Positions 7,601 to 11,796 of a stretch of 14,740 nt of DNA are shown piece by piece. This DNA comes from Chrysochromulina tobinii. Lineage: Eukaryota > Haptophyta > Prymnesiales > Chrysochromulinaceae. Within the stretch, counting starts at the first letter, position 1. Every line of letters starts with the position of its first letter. The stretch is from assembly GCA_001275005.1 (NCBI GenBank), contig JWZX01002167.1, forward strand, positions 1 through 14,740, in the 5' to 3' direction. A program made the position numbers and the translations under genes. Below the pieces are notes generated by a model that saw only the letters and a list, made by a program, of their open reading frames with translations, did not search any database and was not told the DNA's origin.

Positions 7601-8275
7601 GTCGCCTCCGGGGCTGTGCAGCCCCTCGGCAAGCAGGTCGCGCGCTCGCTCGTGGCCTGCATCTACAAACACCGGCACGAGGGCATCACGTATGGCGGCA
7701 ACCTCAACCTTCGCAAGACGATCAAGGGCGGCATGTACGCGCAGCTCGATCTCGCCGACGGCGCTCCCTCCGACATCGAGGTGCACGGCGATGCGACGGT
7801 CGACGATCGCTCTGTCTACGCGGCTGCCGTCACCTGCAACGGCGGCGCTGTGCTGCACATGGTCAAGAAGCTAAGCACCGCCTCCGCCATCAACGATGAG
7901 TCCTCGTGCGAGAACGAAAGCATCGCGACCAGCCGTTGCTCGCAGTTTGCTGTGTACGCCCGAGCGGTCGCGACCGCCTTTGGCATGCCCCCGACGGCGC
8001 CGACCATCATAGGCACGGACAACTCGGCTAACCTCACGCTCAGCGCGGGCACGGCCACGCCCGGCCGCGCTAAGCACGCCCTTCGCAGGTGGGCGGCTAT
8101 TCGGATGCGCGTCGCCAGCGGCGCGTGCCGCGTCGTCAAGGTCGACACAGACTCCATGCCGGTCGACTTCATGACGAAGCACAAGGGCCGCAAGCTCATC
8201 GACGCGTCGGTCGCGTATCTCACCAACTCTCGCAACCGCGTCGAGTCCGACGCGGGCGATGTGGAGGGTGCTTAA
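1652..8275 (+). CDS. Gag-Pol polyprotein of Ty1/copia retrotransposon
   Basis: This single 2207-residue frame encodes the proteins for reverse transcription and integration. Gag spans about residues 1-530 and has two hydrophobic stretches (122-142 and 174-188), an acidic Ser/Glu patch and a basic KKRK. A CCHC zinc knuckle lies at 534-547, followed by extra cysteines up to 566. An F-box-like segment is at 633-678. The protease motif is DGGA at 872. Integrase carries D1100, D1165 and E1205, then a GYES...KKDV-like copia tail and a Tudor-like patch (1384-1444). RT has D1752 (DFKNAYV) and VDD at 1841-1843 in an NVDD context. RNase H has D2047, E2089 and D2123. The ATG at 1652 has a favourable AAAATGG context just after the PBS. 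An in-frame ATG at 1415 lies inside the LTR and is unlikely, because the 3' LTR copy reads into a stop after five codons. There is no frameshift between Gag and Pol, so Gag excess would need another mechanism. Confidence 0.93.
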   Translation: MARQFNSGVDLDKQAVSTPRRSGGQLTPTTQSTMRVDARRTMRSGAGERSHEPSSSSRTLDTRHVQVDKSLALGGLKGSGKSMPSPGAATDAPKGHQLVTAYEEEPQGPFKMSINTLYQTTPIIFYTVACVSGLLNIGSLVVNMPGVRQKVHDLRCKIMAYLVRKQRASSSQALVLVLKLAGWMIVSVSTAARLRRAAQSAGVPSLLSNVPSMIAVKRALKFDDQAEAPDVLESEADSERSERESESDADEHAEPATDWDTFWTRKPTRDMIRTLSSQEVESNKTDLTVARLDEWMLKFMAFARRRYPQFGELLEIVWTLADLEEATSLVTTSVLASDANLWGASALMSVIDVTKPAGKVFKTAMLDAERAIAGTMSSGIEIAVRIAKLLKDRHTGDEEADYLKFEAKQYLKLGQDENSIRIAFGMIKSDLSICPKRIREAPHAYLRWLLKKAPTEIAKKCKEIEHQINVAERRQVEPMFNSELLTVDVLTYEMIEMISAASKENQISIVEVAAADKKRKLSAERVKLSKNPPCANCGSTEHGWGDCKATTLCGLKFCQCARSMACWVDADVMPTKDELKTAQGRNLPDSLINKLKETRKGKNKQVSAVEILGDLGAKPMLGAQTDGMLGLALDDLPTPLIARIIELVQPTLSSTPSAFDLAMVCHAFKAATDEFYELSFAADDERLALERQDYQEARVTIEGSAVLEASGVERAYGMQSPTSVTSDLANHRAQLPWISLGLLECLAIHFQSYVRMQLAKKRVRDARSARLPKLQEACTQMSTQIETEVCSASVMVTRSLIGVPRPTGPVFDGEYALGVCCREVHTHTPKCIRPRAPTSDDLLHTMAQGAECEISLADRHSVPQGMLEVQIDGGANTCLIVSPLLRSVCHVKPGTSGSLGLAGASSILGHQGECTLTLYGGAHDGTAPVATGVLHGVSVAAGRRDLLGVSCIWTAARIAVLTEPWLLAVHPATGRAGRLIAWNGLYFLHTALESDGIRIILDRQLRPLDLSSMIECCAVDVTAHHNYALWAARLLVDAAALRKHVGTSYAIDIKSVPPAAARFLDTCMIRASTRMRKLPPMERAPAVSRPVTIGESFQLDGFGHVSCKVVGGKETYQWLALDSFSDYAHEMLTISSGQESLFAFLDIVHAYETRIKHCPKELRFDACPVWANENVNLFKQAIAARYKCVAIIAAGGDHNVIPKLEAAQDPFTRMAEDMLQRAHKEKPFFLRARAYAVQVRNDKCAYDQKATRFHRHHAAPSDVTHYIFGTLCAVLKDGHNSQRAPVGSAERTDNALLIGYESLARKHMLLKVDTQQIIYRKDVQPLNEMVLALVGIPSGGDLATTAMQTDDPAELAPLLAPVQPVQPVPAPIVIRAAYDPIPNGTKLEMGFHDTKSGELRYYGATVRGSTVLPTGKCMTDLAWDDPSWDEDKRWQGKLFDLASQYTPWRLPKPAAPPAPAVRTAPVRASARLAKPVTAALSAALETRKTSAAQIAVCNAIIFQAFGDALDLHVSSLEELDAARQHISDLECSMAQGDPYAVTGLDDVAPLECNGLTLEASKVLKNVVELTAADGSPYTLAVPKGALAGLPDEVEWGLADALGHESVLSHPLNRMVKRKDAKATGAVIAPCVVQRSIKKDPATNVLITRKTRICADGARLKRIMLSQGKEDYAPTHATISDDLQFKMALATAAAGDVQDADGKLLSPLKQDFPLDGTDESLMKEALLIDQALHDRLAADSTLRIIPRSTASSDFKNAYVKAKRLRPVGFLDTVTPMFDDEGDRLCYELGAPIWGEAPAGNEWEQDRNGKMRAAGLTESLEVPGLWYIVDAAVDSRLVIITNVDDLFYTETGNRDYVLTNRVIKSFKGAYGEDQITVKYKPTSWKGYKIDWSKDGSVVTISMAAHAVALALDWVPELLDPNVPTPSDILTGMKLQEACDRLTMQDPRPLKMSPDEKATQQICGGTKYIEQGCMPRMTLMQHRLSCVASGAVQPLGKQVARSLVACIYKHRHEGITYGGNLNLRKTIKGGMYAQLDLADGAPSDIEVHGDATVDDRSVYAAAVTCNGGAVLHMVKKLSTASAINDESSCENESIATSRCSQFAVYARAVATAFGMPPTAPTIIGTDNSANLTLSAGTATPGRAKHALRRWAAIRMRVASGACRVVKVDTDSMPVDFMTKHKGRKLIDASVAYLTNSRNRVESDAGDVEGA
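3251..3349 (+). other. Gag zinc knuckle and adjacent Cys cluster
   Basis: Residues 534-547 of the polyprotein fit C-x2-C-x4-H-x4-C, the retroviral nucleocapsid knuckle that binds element RNA. It is followed closely by cysteines at 553, 558, 560 and 566, which could coordinate a second zinc. The first motif is certain by pattern; the second finger is inference. Confidence 0.85.
3548..3685 (+). other. F-box-like segment inside Gag-Pol
   Basis: Polyprotein residues 633-678 read LPTPLIARIIELV, an 11-residue loop, then DLAMVCHAFKAATDEFY. This matches the F-box pattern LPxxLxxxIxxxL ... DLxxxxxVCxxFxxxxxxxxxW, including LP, the hydrophobic helix, the V-C pair and the aromatic near the end. F-boxes bind Skp1 and bring substrates to SCF ubiquitin ligases. 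Position between nucleocapsid and protease is not standard for copia elements. The call rests on sequence pattern only. Confidence 0.55.
4265..4276 (+). other. Retroelement aspartic protease active site
   Basis: The motif I-D-G-G-A at polyprotein residues 871-875, followed by N-T-C-L-I-V, fits the D-[ST]-G-A active site of dimeric retroelement proteases with Gly replacing Ser or Thr. The upstream hydrophobic strand (MLEVQI) supports it. It would cleave the polyprotein into mature products. Confidence 0.7.
5801..5983 (+). other. Tudor-like patch downstream of integrase
   Basis: Polyprotein residues 1384-1444 have the pattern G-x-K-x-x-x-x-F-H-D ... YYGATV ... W-D-D-P-S-W, ending with an aromatic RW..KLFDL. 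This resembles small beta-barrel readers (Tudor, agenet or similar). It lies after the normal copia integrase C-terminal motif (GYES...KDV). If real it could guide target choice, as chromodomains do in some Ty3/gypsy integrases. The assignment is tentative. Confidence 0.35.
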
Positions 8276-8295
8276 GCGGTGCAGGGCCGTCACAT

Positions 8296-8308
8296 GGGGG
8301 GGGACGCG
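8296..8308 (+). other. Upstream copy of the polypurine tract
   Basis: Eight G followed by ACGCG occurs 20 bp after the gag-pol stop. The same string (seven G plus ACGCG) recurs at the true 3' LTR junction at 8533-8544. It may be a second plus-strand priming site or a remnant of tail duplication. Confidence 0.5.
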
Positions 8309-8410
8309 GTGCACCGACGCACTGCGGCAAGAACTCGTGCACACGACTACACATCGAGCGGGCCTCTGGGCCATGCGCTTGAAAGCGACGTCGGTGACAA
8401 ACTCGGGAAC

Positions 8411-8494
8411 AGACGCCTAGGGACCGCTGAAGTACCAGGCGACATCGCAACAAGACGCCTCGGGACCGCTACGGTACCAGGCGACGTCGCAACA
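8411..8494 (+). repeat. Two tandem 42-bp units in the element's 3' tail
   Basis: Units at 8411-8452 and 8453-8494 start AGACGCCT and end GCGAC(A/G)TCGCAACA; they differ at about five positions. Each unit contains GGACCGCT and GTACCAGGCGAC. They lie between the gag-pol stop and the 3' polypurine tract, a non-coding region. Similar short repeats in retroelement leaders or tails can vary in number among copies. Confidence 0.85.
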
Positions 8495-8532
8495 GGGAAC
8501 AACAATGCCAACGCCATCAAGGACGTCGGATT

Positions 8533-8540
8533 GGGGGGGA
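8533..8540 (+). other. Polypurine tract (plus-strand primer)
   Basis: Seven G and an A directly abut the 3' LTR start at 8541. This is where the RNase H-resistant RNA primer for plus-strand DNA synthesis is expected. It defines the left edge of the 3' LTR as CGCG rather than TG. Confidence 0.8.
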
Positions 8541-8769
8541 CGCGTGAGACCGGGATGGTCTCACCCCTCTAAGTGAGGGAATACCCACCGCAAGTGTCGG
8601 CGGCATGCCTGGCATGCATGCGGGTTTGTCGGAAGGTGTTTCCTAATTTGTGTTTGACAAAGCTGTGGAGCAAAAGCCCGCCGCACCCCGCGTCCGCATC
8701 GACGCGGTCAGGCCGACCGTGCACCCGATCAGGGTCTGCAGCGACCAGTGGGAACCGCAGTGTCAAGCG
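8541..8769 (+). repeat. 3' LTR
   Basis: Aligns with 1401-1629 without gaps, with four substitutions. Alignment ends at 8769, where the 5' copy continues into the PBS and this copy into host DNA. The substitution at 8572 turns a TAC codon of the 5' LTR frame into TAA, so the LTR-internal ATG at 8555 opens only a five-codon frame here. The LTR lies in the 3' flank of the MnmE gene on the opposite strand and could supply a terminator or antisense promoter. Confidence 0.92.
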
Positions 8770-8828
8770 ATACGTCTCCCCCCCTCTCGCCCGCAGGATA
8801 TTGCACTGCCTCTGGCAGCCGGTTGCCG

Positions 8829-10550
8829 TCACTTGCCGATACAAAAGTCGCGGAAGATGACGTCGAGCAGCTCCTCGACATCGATGCGTCCGGTGATCTT
8901 GCCAAGCTCGTTGGCGGCGATCCGTATCTCCTCAGCCGCCAGATCGAGCGGCGCGCTGTCACCGAGCCCTGCGTACTGCTCGAAGGCTTCCAACGCGTCG
9001 GCGCACCGCCGCAGATGCTCACGATGGCGCGCGCGCGTGATGAGCGCGGCTTCGCGGTCGGAGGCGCCGTACTTTGAGGCGATCATTTGGGAGAGGGCGT
9101 CGAGGAAGGGCTGCACGCCCTCGCCCGTCGTGCACGAGAGGTGATACTGGCGCTCCCGTGCCAATAGCGGGCTCCAGGGGAAGGCGCCCATCTCGGCGCT
9201 CCCCGAGGTCCCTGTAGGCTCCGCAGGACTGTGAAGCAAGCCAGGACTGTGAAGCAAGTCCAACTTGTTGAGCACGAGCAGCTGCACCGCAGAGGAGGCG
9301 TCCTCGCCCAACACGGCGCCCTCGCCCAAGGCCTCGTCGGCGGCGCCGTCCACGCCCGCCGAGCGCGCGGCTCCCGCCCCGAGCGCCACCGTGTCGAGCT
9401 GCGCGGCCCGTGTCGGAGGGTCGGTGGCGTCATACACCCACAGCTGTACCTGGGCCCGTCGAGCCTCGCCCAACGTACGGAGTATCCCCTGCTGCTCGAT
9501 CGGGTCGTCCGTGGACTCGCGCAGCCCGGCGGTGTCCGAGAGCAGCACGGGCAGACCGCCGAGCTGCAGTGTCACCTGAACCACATCACGCGTCGTGCCC
9601 GCAATCGGCGAGACAATGGCCGCGGGCCGTTGTGCCAGCATGTTGAGCAGCGACGACTTACCCGCGTTGGGAGGGCCGAGGATGGCGACGCGCACGCCCT
9701 CGCGCACGACCTCACCGCGCCCGCCGTCGGAAAGCTGGTTCTCGACCTCACGCCGAAGCACGCGCACCTTCGTCACCGCGCCGCGCAGAGCATCGGCCGT
9801 GACATCGTCCGCGTCCTCACCGAAATCTATCAGCGCCTCGGTGTGCGCGAGCGCGCTGAGTAGCTCTTGTCGCCATCCCTCGAGCTTGGAGCGCTGCGCG
9901 CCGCCCATGTTGCGCAGCGCTTGCTTCCGCTGCTCCTCCGTGTCCGCGTTGATGAGGTCCGCCAGCCCCTCTACCTGAGTCAACTCCATCCGACCGTTTG
10001 CAAATGCCTGGCGCGTGAACTCACCCGGCTCTGCCATGCGCAGGCCCTCGAGCCGCCCGAGCGCCTCGAGCGTCGCTGCGACCACGGCGCGCGAGCCGTG
10101 CGTGTGCAGCTCGACGGTATCCTCTCCGGTGAACGAATTGGGCGCCGGAAACCACAGGGCGAGGACCTCGTCAATCAGGCCGCCGCGCTTGCCTTCATCA
10201 TCTTCCGGAGCCCACAGCTTGCGCAGCACAGCCTTCCGTGGCTCGGGCGTCTCGCCATTTCGACCCGGCGCCATGCGCAAGAAAACCTCCCTCGCTTGCG
10301 GACCAGACACTCGCACCACAGACACGCCTGCGCGGCCTGCGCCCGAGGAGAGCGCGAATATGGTGTCTCCAACGGACGAAGAGGGCGTAAAGGATTTGGA
10401 TACCCACGCGTCAGCGGCGCCCGCATCTGCCGCACTGCAGTGCACGGCGACGGCTGCGCGGCCGAGCAGTGACGCACTCGGCCGGAGCGGCAGCGAGAGG
10501 CAATTGAGGACACGCAGAGTCGCGCCCACCTTGTTACAGAGTCGCACCAT
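8829..10550 (-). CDS. mnmE: MnmE/GTPBP3-type tRNA modification GTPase, organellar
   Basis: MnmE (yeast Mss1, human GTPBP3) works with MnmG to modify uridine 34 of certain tRNAs in bacteria and organelles. The protein is 573 residues from the ATG at 10550. About 55 N-terminal residues are rich in Arg, Leu, Ala and Ser, a transit-like leader. The folate-binding N-terminal domain starts near residue 62 (DTIFALSSGAGRAGVSVVRV). The G domain has GPPNAGKS (292-299), DTAG (339-342) and NKLD (428-431). The C-terminus ends FCIGK, with the catalytic Cys at 570. Longer than bacterial MnmE (about 450) because of the leader and a low-complexity insertion between the switch region and G4. An upstream TTG extension to 10652 is rejected; the ATG at 10550 has a GCCATGG context. 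The gene converges on the retrotransposon and follows the PH-PDZ gene on the same strand. Mitochondrion versus plastid cannot be decided. Confidence 0.93.
   Translation of the reverse strand: MVRLCNKVGATLRVLNCLSLPLRPSASLLGRAAVAVHCSAADAGAADAWVSKSFTPSSSVGDTIFALSSGAGRAGVSVVRVSGPQAREVFLRMAPGRNGETPEPRKAVLRKLWAPEDDEGKRGGLIDEVLALWFPAPNSFTGEDTVELHTHGSRAVVAATLEALGRLEGLRMAEPGEFTRQAFANGRMELTQVEGLADLINADTEEQRKQALRNMGGAQRSKLEGWRQELLSALAHTEALIDFGEDADDVTADALRGAVTKVRVLRREVENQLSDGGRGEVVREGVRVAILGPPNAGKSSLLNMLAQRPAAIVSPIAGTTRDVVQVTLQLGGLPVLLSDTAGLRESTDDPIEQQGILRTLGEARRAQVQLWVYDATDPPTRAAQLDTVALGAGAARSAGVDGAADEALGEGAVLGEDASSAVQLLVLNKLDLLHSPGLLHSPAEPTGTSGSAEMGAFPWSPLLARERQYHLSCTTGEGVQPFLDALSQMIASKYGASDREAALITRARHREHLRRCADALEAFEQYAGLGDSAPLDLAAEEIRIAANELGKITGRIDVEELLDVIFRDFCIGK
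9224..9259. repeat. In-frame 18-bp tandem duplication in the MnmE gene
   Basis: CAGGACTGTGAAGCAAG(C/T) occurs twice in a row at 9224-9241 and 9242-9259, differing only at the last base. It encodes a repeated LLHSP block just after the NKLD motif of the G domain, on the minus strand. The length keeps the frame. It is probably a recent slippage event in a loop. Confidence 0.85.
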
Positions 10551-10668
10551 GGCACGCGCCGTACCGGTTATATGCGGCGCGTAGGGAGCCGGATACACAC
10601 GGGACACACGGGCACACGGATCACACAGACGAGCCTCGTTGGCCGTTGCCAATGAACCTCCTTTCCCA
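10551..10668 (-). promoter_or_regulatory. MnmE upstream region with ACACACGGG repeats
   Basis: This 118-bp gap separates the stop of the PH-PDZ gene from the MnmE start codon. It must hold the PH-PDZ 3' end and the MnmE promoter and leader. It contains ACACACGGG twice in tandem (10595-10603, 10604-10612) followed by a CACACGG remnant and a CACACAG. The repeats may be regulatory or simple-sequence drift. No TATA box is obvious. Confidence 0.45.
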
Positions 10669-11520
10669 TCAGCAGCCCAGGGCCGAGCGGACCTCCTCGT
10701 GCGACGGCGGGGGCTTGCTCGCGTCCGTCGCGGACATCGAGCGCTTCAGCACGGGCTCCGCCGGCGCGGGAGCGCCGGCGGGCAGCAGCGACGACGCGAG
10801 CTGCGCCTCTGGCTGGAGTGCCTGGATGTGAAGCGCCTGCGAGAGCGCTGATTTGATCTCATCCATCTGGGCCGCCCCGATGGCCTCTTTAATCGAGGCG
10901 ATCCATCCAGCGCACAGGCGCTCCTCTGCGCACACGAGGTTGTAGCGCGAGCGGCGCGAGCTCGACGACTCGGTCACCGTGATAGTCAGCACGTGCCCCC
11001 CTTGCTTGCGCGGGCCCGCGGCCGCAACTGTCGCGCCCAGCAGAGCGATCCGACCCTTTGGCCTCAGTACCGTGAGTGTGACGGCGCCACTGCTGGCCCC
11101 GGCGACAGCATCGGAGACGCGACGATCGAGCACCGGCTCGCCATTGACGCCGATGACCACGTCGCCCTCCTGTACGCCGCCTACCTTTTGCGGGCTCTGC
11201 ACGGCGCTCACCACGTTCGTGTGATCCACTTCGATGCCAGCAACCATGAGGGCCGTTGCGGGACTTTCACCTGCGTCGTGCAGCTTGACCTTCTCCTCCT
11301 TGAAGTACTCGAGGCGGTCGCCGCTCACCACAAAGTAGCGCAAATGCCAGCCGCCTGCCATCCCCGCCTCCTTGAGCACCCATCCCTCGAACTGCACCCA
11401 CGAGCGGCCTACGGACAGGACGCCGCAGCCGGACTCGGTGGCTCTCTGCACCGCCAGCGATGGGCCCGAGAGGTCGGAGAAGGCCCCGTGCGATGACGCG
11501 GCAGTGGGCTGCTCAAACAT
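10669..11520 (-). CDS. PH domain protein with an inserted PDZ domain
   Basis: This 283-residue protein is probably a membrane-associated scaffold. Residues 44-76 look like the first three strands of a PH domain (FEGWVLKEAG, WHLRYFVVSGD, RLEYFKEE). Residues 88-155 fit a PDZ domain, with the signature VGGVQEGDVVIGVNGEPV at 113-130. Residues 157-216 resemble the remaining PH strands and final helix, with the conserved Trp at 206 (CAGWIASIKEAI). The PH domain would therefore be split between strands 3 and 4 by the PDZ, the arrangement known in animal syntrophins. The tail (220-283) is Ala/Pro-rich. PH domains usually bind phosphoinositides and PDZ domains bind C-terminal peptides. The start at 11520 is the first ATG of the frame. 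It is divergent from the PP2C-kinase gene. There is no sign of other syntrophin domains. Confidence 0.8.
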   Translation of the reverse strand: MFEQPTAASSHGAFSDLSGPSLAVQRATESGCGVLSVGRSWVQFEGWVLKEAGMAGGWHLRYFVVSGDRLEYFKEEKVKLHDAGESPATALMVAGIEVDHTNVVSAVQSPQKVGGVQEGDVVIGVNGEPVLDRRVSDAVAGASSGAVTLTVLRPKGRIALLGATVAAAGPRKQGGHVLTITVTESSSSRRSRYNLVCAEERLCAGWIASIKEAIGAAQMDEIKSALSQALHIQALQPEAQLASSLLPAGAPAPAEPVLKRSMSATDASKPPPSHEEVRSALGC

Positions 11521-11796
11521 GTTGAGAGGGTGGCGCAGATGGTGGCGGGGTGGCGCCGCCGCAGGTGTTGTTCGGGGCGTCTCGTCAAGTCAAGTCAAGT
11601 TTCGCGCAATTGACGACACCGTGAACAGCTGCGTCCCACTTCGTGCGACGGCTGCCTCCATCTTCGCGAACGCGGACTCAGTACATTGTATTTATATCCG
11701 TCTTGAGTTATTTTTGGAAAAGTTTTGGGGACGCCAAATTTAATTCTCCCCGCCGATAGGACCTGTTTTCCTGAGGCGAGTCTCAGGGGCGCGAGG
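11521..11796. promoter_or_regulatory. Divergent promoter region between PH-PDZ and PP2C-kinase genes
   Basis: A 276-bp region separates two outward-facing start codons, so it should contain both promoters. Features visible are three tandem TCAAG units (11585-11599), a TATTTATA box at 11689-11696 about 100 bp before the plus-strand ATG, an AT-rich stretch at 11701-11745 and a small CTGAG/CTCAG inverted repeat at 11771-11786. The plus-strand frame extends upstream to a TTG at 11725, which I treat as 5' leader. Which gene the TATA-like box serves is inference. Confidence 0.55.
11585..11599. repeat. Three tandem TCAAG units
   Basis: TCAAG is repeated three times without interruption in the shared intergenic region. 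It could be a transcription-factor array or a microsatellite. It is 65 bp from the PH-PDZ start codon. Confidence 0.6.

Larger units (their letters stand above)
1401..8769 (+). mobile_element. Complete Ty1/copia LTR retrotransposon
   Basis: The element has two direct 229-bp LTRs, a primer binding site, one Gag-Pol reading frame in copia order (Gag, zinc knuckle, protease, integrase, reverse transcriptase, RNase H), and a polypurine tract abutting the 3' LTR. Integrase preceding RT defines Ty1/copia (Pseudoviridae-type) rather than Ty3/gypsy. The LTRs differ at four positions by eye (1432/8572, 1445/8585, 1595/8735, 1614/8754), so the insertion is fairly recent. No convincing target-site duplication is visible: the left flank ends GCTAA and the right flank begins ATACG. 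The element sits between convergent genes, 20 bp after the Sec14-like stop and 59 bp before the MnmE stop. It looks autonomous on paper, but activity is not shown. Confidence 0.95.

Noticed and set aside
4967-7858. 963-codon open frame on the minus strand opposite pol
   Set aside because: It is antisense to the integrase-RT region; GC-biased codon use keeps the opposite frame open. The translation is Arg/His/Leu-rich with no recognisable domain.
8573-9144. Plus-strand frames running from the 3' LTR into the MnmE region
   Set aside because: They are antisense to the MnmE gene, whose family motifs through to FCIGK are unmistakable.
9231-9863. 210-codon plus-strand frame opposite the MnmE G domain
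   Set aside because: Antisense shadow with no motif; a non-ATG start is possible.
10551-10652. 34-residue N-terminal extension of MnmE
   Set aside because: It would start at TTG (codon 10652-10650), not ATG. The ATG at 10550 has good context and begins a transit-like leader.
11725-11796. 24-residue N-terminal extension of the PP2C-kinase
   Set aside because: It starts at TTG. The first ATG is at 11797, and the extension overlaps the AT-rich promoter region.
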